64,000 bases of DNA from Strongyloides papillosus (lineage: Eukaryota > Nematoda > Chromadorea > Rhabditida > Strongyloididae): positions 2,480,001-2,544,000 of the forward strand of contig SRSI01000050.1 in assembly GCA_005656395.1 (NCBI GenBank). The letters are read 5' to 3'. This document shows, piece after piece, positions 1 through 12,212 of this stretch. Every line of letters starts with the position of its first letter. The first letter of the stretch is position 1. The notes below the pieces were generated by a model that was not told the origin of the DNA, searched no databases, and saw nothing but the letters and a program-made list of their open reading frames with translations. A program made the position numbers and the translations under genes.

Positions 1-100
1 ACTACAATAATTTGTCAATCAACAATAGATATAATATAACAAATCTATTTTCTTTTCACTTTCATTCTTAATATATCATTGATGGTAGTAATAATTTGTG

Positions 101-2695
101 TCAAAATGTAACACCTGAAAATATCTCACCAAGAGTATTCTTAAATTTTGGAATAAATTCATTCTCTACCTCTCCACATACTGATCCTACAGATAAATCC
201 ATCAATAATTGATCACATGCTTTGAATGTAACACCAGATATCTTATCAATATCGTTAGTAAAAAGATCGTGCAATGAATCACAGCATTCTTTTGATGTCT
301 TCTTTCCCAATAAATAATTTGCCTTTATTTGTGCTACCTTATCTTCTAATGATTTTGAACATCTCTTATTGAAAGATTCACTCAACTTCTCAATATCCTT
401 CTCCACAAACATCCTTTCAACGCAAGCATCTACTACTTCTTTTAAGATACCTTCACCTTTAAATTCATTTTGATAATATTTAAGGAATTTTATTGATGCT
501 ATATGAAGCAAACCACTGTTAGGATTCAAATCAAATGCCTTCTTCAAAGCTTGAAGCATAAGTAGTGGCTTGTCTTTTCTCAGATATACTTCAAATGCCA
601 AAGTTGCTGCCTCAATACTTTTACCGTGATAGTTAACAATTGAGGAGGCGAACTTTGTAGCTTCCTCCAATGGATTCTCTGGATTGATCAAGGCATCTGG
701 GTCCAAATTCTTTCCACCCAAAACTTCATTGTCTGTAGGTTTCCTTTCTTTACCTTTACTTTTGTTTTCTTTTTCAGCTTTCTTCTGTCTTTCCTTTTCC
801 TTGTCTCTTAATTTCTTTTCCTCTGGAGATAGCTTGAATATTTCCGGTTTATCCAGCATACGCAGATAAATTTTCATAGCCAGAACAGCAGCACGTTCAA
901 AGAATTCATGATCTCTAATATTATCTTCCATTTTCAGAAATCTAACATACTCTGTAAGTGTCATCTTCCTCATACAATATCCATGAAAATCGAATTGGTC
1001 AGCATAAAATTGTGTAAAATGAGATTCAATTTGTTGGAGTTTCTTTAATGACTCTCCAAATTGTCCTTTACGGTAGGCAGCTCGTGCATAGCAATATTGG
1101 AACCACATACATTGCATTTCATCCATATAAACTTCGTAACACTCATTCTCACGGATGAACTTTGATACCATCTTCCCGGCTCCATCTAAATCACCAATAT
1201 GGAACATGTACTTGGCACATTTAGTATTTAGGAAACGATCACCAATATCTAGTTTTGTTGCTTCTGTCAGAATTTCAATGGCACCACCAATATCCCCTGC
1301 ATGTTTACGAACTCTGGCACACGTTACCAGTGCATCTAACGATGTTGGGGTATGAGCACGAGCTTTATCACTATAGTCTATTGCTTTTTTAAAGTCATTC
1401 AGATAATCATAGTGTTGAGCTGCTAGGATGTATAACCATAACAAAACATCTGGAGCCTCCTCCACACAACTACCATTATCATCTAATTTTGCAGTTTTGG
1501 CATTTCCCTCAAATTGAGGAATTTTACCTGTAAAGAAATTTTCGATAAATTTAACTTTTGAAGGTTCATGATAAACATGTCTTAATAACTTAAATAATGA
1601 AGGGACACCCTTTCTAATATAACTTATTATCACTGGAGTAACGGCTTCCTCGAAAGCCTCCCCTGTTAGAAAGTAAATTGGGTAAACTTTTGGCAAGTTT
1701 GCTTTTGGGTATTTATCACCCATCTCCTTATAAATTTTGACAGCCTCCTCAGGAACAGATGCTTCATCCTCAATACCGCGACACTTCTGAATCATCTGAT
1801 ATGATCTTTTGTCTTCTGGATTTCTATTTAACAACACTAAACAGGCCTTCTCCGCTTCTTCCATTCTACCTAAATTCATTAATAATTTTGCTCTAGTTTG
1901 GTAATAACGTAATTTGTCGCATAAAATACCAGAGTTACTTTCAAGATGTGTTAAAGCGGCCTCCAAATTACCACTATCCTGGATAATAAGATTCTGGTAG
2001 AAAGTAAATTCAGACATCTCATACTCAGATGTCCTATCCCATTGAGCTGATTTTTGATATAAATCTAACGTCTTTAAAGCCATATCATAATCACCTAGGA
2101 GGTGATGAGCAACTGCATATCCCATCCAGACAGCCTTATTCATACCTTTAGAAGATAGCAAAGTATAACAAGTATCACGAAAGCCCTCATAATCTCTATT
2201 TTGTAATTGACACATTGATAAATCTCTCATAACCTGGTGATTTTCTTTGTCCAATCGTAGAGCCATTTTGAAAGCTTTGATAGCTTCGTCATATTTTCTA
2301 TGTGTTTTTGAAACCAATCCATAGACGTGCCAACAAAGATAACTTTTTATGTCACTAGCAACACCCTTCTTGGCTAATTCCAATGATTCACTGTATCTTC
2401 CCATATTATCTAAAATCAATGCTTTCATAGCTATTGTCTCACCATGATTTGCATATTGTTGTTTCTCAAGTATTTGTTTAGTACATCTTAAAGCATTTTT
2501 GTATTGACGTAACTCAAAGTTTTTCTAGAAAAATTTAAATAAACATGATATTTATAAAAAAATGATTATAAATTAATTTAATTATAGAAAAAATTATAAA
2601 AAAAGATCAAGGAAACTTACAACAACTTTACGAAAAATACCCAGTTCCTTTGAAGGTAACGGTTGACTACTAGTTTGCCCAAGCGTTGGTGCCAT
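101..2695 (-). CDS. NAA15: N-alpha-acetyltransferase auxiliary subunit NAA15 (NatA complex)
   Basis: Two coding exons, 2695-2621 and 2524-101, joined across a 96-nt intron (donor GTAAGT, acceptor TCTAG), give 832 residues. The start at 2695 gives an N-terminus of the NAA15 type: a short lead, then a KNFELRQYKNALRCTKQIL-like first TPR helix pair and a HGETIAMKAL motif. Tandem TPR-like helices fill most of the protein. A Lys/Glu-rich segment (about residues 600-630, EKKLRDKEKERQKKAEKEN) precedes the C-terminal helical part, as in eukaryotic NAA15, and the length fits the family. In the family, NAA15 wraps the catalytic NAA10 and anchors NatA at the ribosome exit tunnel for co-translational N-terminal acetylation; no NAA10 gene lies in this window. 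A possible spliced-leader acceptor (TTTATAG) sits 13 nt upstream of the ATG. Confidence 0.93.
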
Positions 2696-2707
2696 CTTCC
2701 TATCGTC

Positions 2708-2709
2708 CT
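2708..2709 (-). promoter_or_regulatory. Candidate trans-splice (SL) acceptor for NAA15
   Basis: On the minus strand a TTTATAG acceptor lies 13 nt before the ATG, with no upstream coding exon needed. This layout is typical of nematode spliced-leader addition. It is inferred from sequence only; a cis-spliced 5' UTR exon is the alternative. Confidence 0.4.
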
Positions 2710-5700
2710 ATAAAGAGATATATAAATCCTGTCCGTTAACACTCAATGAGAGGTGATAAAGGCAAGAAAAAAACTAAAAATATATCGTAAAAATTTTATT
2801 ATTATTATTTTATTTTTTTATACATAAACAGTAGTAATTGATAAAAAAAATCATATTTTGTGATGTTTAATTTTTATATTTATATATTCTCCTAACGGCT
2901 ATATATGTCGTTATGAGATATCTTTTTTGGAATTTTGACTACTGAGGTTGACTTGTCAGAAGTTTTAATAAAAAAAGAATACTTATAGGTATTGGGGTTT
3001 TTTTTATACTGAGTATAGTAATTTTAGTGTTAAGGTATATAAATGTTTCTTTGGAAGTAAAATTTGAATGTAACTGATATAGTAATTTTAGATTTTTTAT
3101 TTATTCAAATTATTTGCTTTTTTTGACTTAAAACTATATTCTTTGAATTCATTTAATTTTAACAATCATTAAAGTAAATCAAAAATTTTGTTTACTATTA
3201 AAATAAGTAATGATCTTTAATTAAATAATTGTTTTTAAACTTTTTTTTACTACTTTTAGTAATACAAATAGAATAATAGTATTAACGTAAACGTTTTTTA
3301 CTGATCATTGCTTTTTCATATTATCGTTTTGTTTCTAGAATATTAAACTGATAATTTGTTTAACATTAATTATTTATAAAACAAATACACTTTCCAAGAT
3401 TCTTGTTTTACTTTTTTTTCTCCTACCCTCATACAAAATACAAGTAAAGTTAATTTTTTAAACCTTCTATTCCTTTAATCTTCCCTCAATAACTACACTA
3501 TTATTTATTTATTGATAAAAGGGCAATTTATTTATAATATCCACCTAAACAATTCATTAAAAAGCGCACTTTTTTATATGCTTAGTTTTGAAAAATCAAA
3601 TTACAGGATGAAAGGATATCTTAAAACGTTTATCCTAATAAAATTTAAACTAATAATATTATCATATTCTACAAATGATGCTACTAATATTTGTAAAAGT
3701 TCATTATTAGTTTAATTGTCATTGTAATTAAATGAAGAACTTTCATAAATTTAAGGGAAAAGTTTAATCTCAACGAGTGTTCCTTTCAATTTGATGGATA
3801 ACGTGGTTAGAAGGAAAAAAAGTTTTGATAATAAAAAAAGTGCAATCAGTTAAACATGGATGTTGTTTTATAACAAATATCTATCTTTCGTTAGATGTAT
3901 TTTACACATGTAACTAGTACTTCTTCTGGTTGTTGAAGAAAAAACAACTGGTACAAGATTATATACAATATTAAAGGCCTCATTAGTAATTTCCAAGGTC
4001 TTGTCAATAATATTAAGATTATTAATTCCTAATGAAAGATCTAAATTTCCGATGGACTCTTAAAGTACGACTAAATTAATCTTAGAATCTTCAATTAAAG
4101 AAAAAAATTAAAAGAAATTATCCCTAAGATTTAAAATAATGAATAAGGGAGAGCTTCAAAAAAGTGTCGTTGAATTTAAACTGCAGGATTACATTTGAAA
4201 TTTCCTATTTTTTAATTTCGAAATATTATTAAGTGGCATTGAATAATTCTCAAAATTTCAGTTGCACCCATTGTTGTTCTTATGTAAAACACTGATGACG
4301 CATTTTTCTTTGCATCATCACTATAGATAAAAAAACAACAACATTCTGGTGATATCATTGACATCACAACTATAATCTTGCTTTTTTTTTGAAGATATGA
4401 CCTTGGAAATCATAAAGATTTATGAGATATACATTTTGTTTGTGAATGTGAATAGATGTTAAAATATTATATTTTAAATTTTAAAGTTGCCATTGATGAA
4501 AAAAAAAGTATTTATTCTTAATGACACATAGTTTATTCAAAAAAATTACTTTTATTTATCTTTATAACAGAGTATAGTGATTTTTGGGTATCAATTATAT
4601 TGAAACTAACGCATAATTGATTTTTCTTGGTATTTACTTAATTAGAAAAGATAATTATTGATGTGATGGTTGGGAAGATGTAAAGTAATGCTATTTTTTA
4701 TGCTGTAATTTTAATTATTGATATGTATGTCAATCATCCCACTGCAGAAACTTTTTTTATAAATTTTATATTAGAAAACTTGAAATTTTAATTTTTGTGT
4801 TCTTAAGGATGATCTTTAAACAAAAACAGTGTTCACATGTAAAGTATAATCTCCTTTAAGGCCTAAAAAAGTTTAACAACAAATAATAAATATAAAAAAT
4901 AAAAAGTTTGAATTTTTCAAAAATGTTTGTTGAAATGGATGTGAATAATGATTAATGATTAGTTTTTTTTGTAATAACAAATACCTATTATCATGAATGG
5001 TGTGGTACATTGACCTTTTGGTGATCTCTTTTTTTAGTTAAAATGACTTCCGAATATCTCCTACTATTTATTATATCAAATTGTTTCACGCTTTCCGCTC
5101 CTTCCATTGAAATTAAAAAAATATTGGAATGAAAAAGTATCAAAACAACTAGAAAAATACATTAAAAAATAATTTCTTTTATAGTTATGTGGTGTACTAT
5201 CAACTAATTGGAAATCTTATTTCTTGAAGCAAAAGCTTTCGCCAAAACATTCCATCCTACTTAAGTAAACTTTAGTTTATGTATTTTGTAAAAATGGGTC
5301 GTAAAATGCAAAGGGACCTTTGAGAAAACAAATAACTATAACAAAAAATGTAAGAAAAGATACTAAGAATTGATTCATGAAAAAAATAATACTTATAAAA
5401 TATAACAAAAAAATTTTTAAAGAACATTCTTATGTAACATTTGACCATCATCTAATTACATAAGTAATCTGGTCATTCAAAAATGATAAAAATTCATCCG
5501 ATTAAACTGACGAAATCACTGTCTTCATTACTTAATATTTGAAATACTGCACAGAATTGTGTATATGAAAACTTTTTCACATATACAATAAAATATTACA
5601 ACTTAAAACTTGATATATACATATATAAAATATCAGTAAAATAAAATCTCCTTACCCATATTATATATGAAGAAAAAGGTACATCAACATCTAAATAACA

Positions 5701-5954
5701 AATTCATACCAGTTAATTTGAGATAACAAAAATTTTTAACAAATCACTCCTTCTAAATAGTAAGATTGTTTTAAAGTTGGTAATTAAATGTATACTATTA
5801 GAATACCAAATCCGATTTAATTCTTAACTAATTCTCATCTTTAGAACAATATAATTAATTCTATAACATTTTAACCTATTCCCCCCTGAAAAATTTATAT
5901 TCTTCTCCTCATAAAAATAATATATTTTATGTGATTCATTCTTAATTTTTTTCT
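2710..5954. other. Long AT-rich intergenic region, no gene seen
   Basis: About 3.2 kb lies between the divergent NAA15 (-) and class C GPCR (+) genes. It has homopolymer runs and only short unsupported open frames, such as one of 67 codons near 3512 with AT-driven composition. I see no RNA gene or repeat. It presumably holds the regulatory DNA of both genes. Confidence 0.6.
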
Positions 5955-8900
5955 ATGATATCTAAAATATTATTATTATTTATTACTATTGTTTTTTTCT
6001 ATAATTATTGTCTAGTAGATTGTCTTAGCTTTAAAAGTCAAGTTAAAGATGAGGTAGAGGAAGATAAAGATTTTCCTGCTCTCCTTGCTCTGAATACTAT
6101 TAATTATTCACTATCAAATAGTGAAGATACCAAAAATGTTATTAATCCTTATGCTGAAATCATTCCGAGAACTAACGAAAATTTTCTACAACTTATTAAT
6201 AATACTGATTTTCCATCCATAAATCCAGAAACCTTCTCACGATTCTTTAACTTTAACTTTGAAAATAATGAAAATCAAAGTGATTTAATTCCAACGACAA
6301 CATTAGGTAATGAAATTATCGAAGTCACTACAGAAGATGTTACTGTAATGACACAACCACCTTTGTTTTCAAGAATTCCATTCTCGAATAAAAATACTAC
6401 AAATAGTATTGGGGAAATGAATTTTGAAAAGAAGACAACAACAACAACTACCATTACTACTACAACAACGAAAACCACGAAAAAACAACCTCAACTATCA
6501 AAATATACTGAGAAAAAACCAACAAACACAAATTTGCCAGCTCAAATTCACGTCCCATCACATAGACTTCTAAACGACATTCTTGTAATCCCATCAACAA
6601 GAAGATTATACATCCTCCTGATAACATCAATCCATGAGTCCTCAGACAGGCAAGGCCTCGGTTGCGGTAGTGTTGACGTTAACGCATTCATAAGACTAGC
6701 ATCTTTCCTAAAATCTCTCCACGATGTCAACCAATTAAAAAACATGAAAAATTCTGGCCTCAATATAGGAGCCGTTGTCATAGACACATGTAATAGTGAC
6801 TTAAGAACATTAGCCGATTTATACGAATTGTTATCTGGAACAAATATTCACAAAGAAGATTTAATAGCTATAATAAAAGACGACAACACTTACCTACCTA
6901 ATGTTGATGAATTTGTAAAAAATCTCGAGATCCCCGTCATAACAACATTCTTTTCTCATTTCAAATCACCCCTAACAACTGGAATCCTTCAACCTGCTGG
7001 TCATGTCTTTACATCAATAGGAGACTTCCTCAACCACCAACAATCTACATGTGTATCAATGATTTCAGATCTCCTCTACTCCGAAGTATCATCAAGAGTT
7101 TCTGAAATATTTTCACAAAAAAGTATTTGCATCGAGGAGAATTTCAAAGTTGAGGGAGCTTCAAATGTTGGTAAACAAAGAATTATCCTCCAACAATTAC
7201 TACTAACTCAAGCACGTTTCATAGTTATACTGTATGATGAAAAATCAATGCTTGATTTCATGGAGGCACTAAACATCGAAATGATTCTCCCATCAAGGTT
7301 TGTCTTCATAACAATTCAAGACAGTAGGTGGTCGACGACGAATAACTATCTGAAACAATGGTCACATTTTGATCAAGTTTTATTGTCAATCTCTCCAGAA
7401 CCATTAATTTCACCAAACTATACAATACAATTAGCTAAAAGTTTTCCCAATTTACCTTTTCCATTGACGTGGTTAAAACAATTCTGGTCATCGGCTTATA
7501 AATGCCACATCAATACAAAAAATAGTGGTAGTAACATTAAAAGTGAATTTTCTAAAGAGTGTGATCCAAATCAAAAGTTAGACATCAACTTTATTGCTCC
7601 TGATGTCAATGTTGGACCAATAACATTAGCTGTATACTCCATATCAAATGGTTTAACAGATCTTGTTGACGAAACATGTCCAGGTGCTTTAATATCAACT
7701 CTAAACGATTGCCTAAATGATCCATACAGAAACCTCAACTCATTCATTCAAAAAACTTCATTCAAAGACCCAACAGTCAATTTCACGAGAACCTTCTACT
7801 TCAATCCAACGACATCATCCTCCGAAACTGAACTAATCATCAACAAAGTCATAACATATGGAGGTAAAATAACCTATGACGCAATATCAAGATGGTCTCC
7901 AGATTTTGGATTCACCTACACATCATCATCAAATCTAACAATCGAGGATAGAGATGGTAAATTTGTTCCCGTAACTTCCACATGCCCACGTTCAAAATGT
8001 ATGCAGAAAGCTACATTAAACTTCAAGTCACAAAAAACACCTAAATTATCTATGAATTTTGAGAGAACCTCTGTTATTATTTTTGCCTTCATTGCCTGTA
8101 CGTGGTCTTTCATAACACTTATTGGGTTCTATCATAGACTTTTTGGTTCACCTGCTATGTCACCATATAGGTATAGTTGTTATTATTTTATCTATTGTTA
8201 ATGTATTTTTTATAGAGTATGTTATGCAGTAACATTCTTTGGTTTCGCCTTCTTATCACTAATAAGTTTGTTCTTCATTGCATCACCGACAAGTTTAAGT
8301 TGTGTTGTAAGGAAAAGTTGCCTCTCCATAGGTATTACTTTTATCTTTGCTCCCCTCTTCGTCAAGACACTCTCCTCATTGAGAGTTAATATAAAATTTG
8401 GAAATAAAAATTCAAATGACTTCTACATTTCATGTCACCCATCTTCAGGTGTCCTTCTTGGGTTAATCTCAATATTTATTATCCTCCAAATAGTTGTCGT
8501 CCTGGAGTGGGCTATCTTCAAGGATTTGTCATCTCTAACATTCTCACAATTCAAAGACGACTACTCATGGAGATGCTCACCTGGTGCAAACTTTGAGCAA
8601 TCTCTGTTAGCATCATTATCAATAAATGCAATTATAATCCTAATCACTCTGCTTTTAGCTTTATTTAATGCTAAAGATGAGGAAAGTCGTGAGACTGTTA
8701 TTATATCAACAACAGGAATTATTATAGGAATTTCAATGTATATTTCGTTACCATTAATGGAATTTGATAATAGGGATGTTGTTATTGGGTCATTAATTTT
8801 AATATTCTGTATTATTGGTCCCTCAGCAACTTATATTAATTATATTTTTAAGATTAATAAAAGAGATCAAAAACAATTTAATACTATGGATAGTAAAGCT

Positions 8901-9401
8901 AATCTCTTTAATAAGGAAGGCAGAAAAGGTGGTTATCGTGTTTCGAAAAATTTAACGAATATTAATTATCAAAATCACTACACATTACAAGGTGGTGATG
9001 TAAAGAAAGATGTTACATTAACCGTAAGTTATCTAAAAACAAAGTTTTTATTAATTATCTCATTTCAGAATGCTTCATACCTAAACCATGGGACATTAGG
9101 AACAACAATGAATAGAGGATACGTTCCTTACCCAACAGCCCTTTATGCGACAGGAAACTTTGTCAAAGCAACAAGACTAGGTAGTCAAAAAAGCCTCCAA
9201 CATTCTCCATACCCAATTCCAGCTGTCACAGGTATAGTACCATCATCATCAGCGTATGCCGAACCACAACTAAGTATCTGTACTGATGATTCAGTCTCCT
9301 CTAACGCTACACCATTATTTTTATCACCCGACTATGATATATCACCCAAAGTAGAAGACAACAAAAAATCTAACGACAAACTATCTGAAGTTTCTGTATA
9401 A
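5955..9401 (+). CDS. Orphan class C (metabotropic glutamate receptor-like) GPCR
   Basis: Three exons (5955-8170, 8216-9023, 9069-9401) give about 1118 residues. Both introns are 45 nt (GTATAG..TATAG and GTAAGT..TTTCAG). The second is a multiple of three without a stop, so its removal rests on its canonical ends. Residues 1-23 form a signal peptide, followed by an acidic and Thr-rich spacer with a run of threonines near residue 160. A periplasmic-binding (Venus flytrap) type ligand domain follows at about 210-550, including [13 protein letters not shown] and [12 protein letters not shown] seven-helix 7tm_3 block starts near residue 700 ([16 protein letters not shown]) and ends near [15 protein letters not shown]. 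The cytoplasmic tail is Ser/Tyr-rich. I do not recognise a specific orthologue; the ligand is unknown and no canonical glutamate-binding signature was identified. Confidence 0.85.
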
Positions 9402-9804
9402 AAAAAGAAATCACACATCCAATTACTATTTATATATATTATATATATTTATAACACAATTTCCAATCTTTAAATCTTTATTTCATCTGACAAAAATAAA
9501 CATAATAATTCAGATAAGTACTGATAAATTTTAAATATAAATCACTTAATAAGAAATGCTGATTATATTATATCACTCTTCTTAAACACTGCAATATTTG
9601 TTTTTTCTCTTACCATACTGTTATTGTCATGCACAATGGAAAAAAATTTTAACAAAATAATAGGCTAAATACTTTTTAAATTTAATTACAATCACAGAAA
9701 TATTTCAAGGATATTCGCGTTCATACTCTCATAACCACTATATAGTTTGTTTTCTTTTTTTAGACTATGGATTTATTTATGGTATTTCGTAAAAGAATGA
9801 TCTC
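9402..9804. other. Short AT-rich gap between convergent genes
   Basis: About 400 bp of 3' flanking sequence of the class C GPCR and of the small secreted peptide gene. Nothing else is visible. Confidence 0.6.
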
Positions 9805-10065
9805 TTAGATTAATTCATCGTAAAAATCCCTTGTTATGTCATTCTCCTCAATGTAATTCGGGGGTTGAGAAGGGAGAGATTCAGGTGGATTGTCATCACT
9901 AATCTTCTTGGTTGCAGGAACAGCAGAGTAGTTAAAACCACAGAATCTTGAGCAATCAAGAATGAACTTGTACTTTCTACAGATAACCGGACAACCATTG
10001 AGAGTTGGTCCCATTGATATCAATAGGAGTATTAAGAAAATCCCGATGTAGAAGGTTCTCCTCAT
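9805..10065 (-). CDS. Small secreted Cys-rich peptide (86 aa), unrecognised
   Basis: This 86-residue frame begins with a clear signal peptide (basic MRRTF, then a hydrophobic core to about residue 24). It is followed by a four-cysteine motif C-x3-C-x8-C-x3-C around CPVICRKYKFILDCSRFC. The tail is acidic and Pro-rich with no further cysteine. An acceptor-like TTTTTTAG at about 10093-10094 lies 27 nt before the ATG and fits SL addition. The 9 codons between are open, so an upstream exon cannot be excluded. The signal peptide starting exactly at this Met supports the start. The four cysteines could form two disulphides, as in small extracellular or venom-allergen-like peptides, but I recognise no family and assign no function. 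The higher GC content than its flanks supports a real gene. Confidence 0.7.
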   Translation of the reverse strand: MRRTFYIGIFLILLLISMGPTLNGCPVICRKYKFILDCSRFCGFNYSAVPATKKISDDNPPESLPSQPPNYIEENDITRDFYDELI

Positions 10066-10094
10066 GTTGAAGGGAACACCAGAGTCAGTAACCT

Positions 10095-12212
10095 AAAAAA
10101 AACCTTCCATTAGTATTATCATTTAATAGAAGTATTAATAAAAAAAACTACTAAAATAGAATATCTAAAACATATTTATATATTTTTTTATCATAAATAA
10201 GTACTATTTATGTACTTGGAAGATTAATTATAAAAGGTGGAGTTTCTCTTAGAAAATAATTATTAAAAACTATAATAAACAATTTTTTTATATCTATGAA
10301 AATATCCTGCAATTATGGTGTAAACGATGGGATGTGAGAAAAATGTAATTTATAATACTTTTTAAATAATTAATAACAAAACTAAATCACTTATTGTAAG
10401 GTGTTTGGTGTATGGAAAATGGAGATTAAGAGGAAATGGCAATTGTTTAAAAACTACCGATATTCAAAGTTAAAATGACTGAGATAGGGGAAATAAATCT
10501 CCTAGGTGTAGAATGGTCAAAAAAAGAATATAATTTCCCTCACACGATTAAAGATACTCAAATTCTCCAATGAAATGTCAATAATTATGACTTTGTTATT
10601 CCATTATTATGTTAATATATATTAATTCCTTATATGGCTTGAAGCTATTATAAGTTATTTTGTAGCGTAAATTATGACGCCATACTTCTTTATAACTTTA
10701 AAATATGTGAATTTAATAATTTATTGTATAAATAAATATTTTTAATATTTCTATTCATAGCCATCCTGTTATTAATTTATTAATTGACTACATCTCTTTT
10801 ATTTACTGTAAAAAGTTCTTTAAATGTATTATACTAGAGGAAAACGAATATTAAATTATTAATTGTGTTTTCCTAGGGATTCATTTTACGGGAAAAAACA
10901 ATTATCCAATCTCAAATTATTATGATAATTAATGAATTATAAAAAAATATTTTTATTAAGTATTTATATTATAATTAGTGTTTAATTGGATAAAAATTTT
11001 CATGTGATAATAAAATGTAATAAACAAATACTTTTTTAATTGGACTATATTTATATCTTAAAAAAGAATATAAACTTTTGAAGCTATTTTTTTGTTTATT
11101 ACTATTCTAAATATAAAATATTAATTAAAATAAATGATATAGAAATGTTATAACCTTTAAAGACTCATAACGAAGTATTTTCAAGGGTATTTATGATTAT
11201 CATTCCTCAGAAATAATTACAAAATTCTTATTAATCCCAAACCATCTCATTAAAAGTAATCACTTTTTATATCTCAGAAACTTTCTCACCACATCAACTC
11301 CCCCATGTACAAGAATCATCTCCTTACACTCTCCTTCATTTCTCTTCTCTCCTCACACCTCATTACAACAATGTCAATAATAATAAATAAGAAAAATGTA
11401 TATTACTAGTTTTTTCATTATTTACAAAAAATAAAATGCAAATAATGATATTTTATTGAGAGGAGATGAATTTAATTAATGGCAAATTTTAACGACGTCC
11501 ATTAAGATTATCAAAACGAAAAATCAAAAATAACAAACTTTATCCCATATGTTTAACAATATACTGTACCTTTATTATAATTATAATGTTTATTAGCATC
11601 ATAAAAGTTTGAATCCTTGAAAAAAATGTTGAATAATAATTCTACTATCAAATACATAATTATCAACTATTACACTTATTCCAATTTAATTATATTTATC
11701 TTGGAAAAAAACAACATAATCATAATTATAAGTATAAAAGTTCAAAGACTAAATTAAAATTAATGAGGACACGAGAATGGCAGGGTAATTATAGATTCTC
11801 GTCTTATTTACAAACATAGTCTTTTTCATAATTGATACTATTATTATCCACAAACAAAAATATAAACGAAAATATTGTTATGACGTAATAAGAAGATAGT
11901 TTTAAGGATAAATAATTATACATCTTCAAACTTCTAACGTAATCTTCTAAAATGCATATAAAAATATTTTCTTTAAAAAAATTAACCAACAAAATTTAAA
12001 ATAAATTTTATTCATAAAAATGACAATTGAATAATAATATAAAATTATATAATTAAAAAACAAAAATAATACCCGTTTATAAAAGTAAGGAGGAAAAACT
12101 TTCTCTTCATTCGTCTTTTTTTTGTCTCTTTCTATATTACTTTTTTTTACAAAATTAAAATCAAAAAGAAAAAACAATTATCAAATAATAATAAAAAAAT
12201 TATAATAATAAA
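10095..12212. other. AT-rich intergenic region, no gene seen
   Basis: About 2.1 kb upstream of the small peptide gene and downstream of wts-1. Only low-complexity AT sequence and short chance open frames (for example around 11804-12177) are visible. A pyrimidine-rich patch near 11290-11370 shows no convincing ORF. Confidence 0.6.

Noticed and set aside
3512..3715. 67-codon open frame on the plus strand
   Set aside because: Composition is AT-driven, with no signal peptide, domain or splice context. It is likely a chance frame in AT-rich DNA.
9024..9068. Reading the 45-nt segment as coding ([10 protein letters not shown])
   Set aside because: It has canonical GTAAGT and TTTCAG ends and the same size as the other intron of the gene. 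It is kept as an intron, although retention is possible because it is a multiple of three.
11804..12177. Two overlapping short frames on the minus strand
   Set aside because: They are made of Phe/Tyr/Ile/Lys codons expected from AT-rich sequence and lie just 3' of wts-1.
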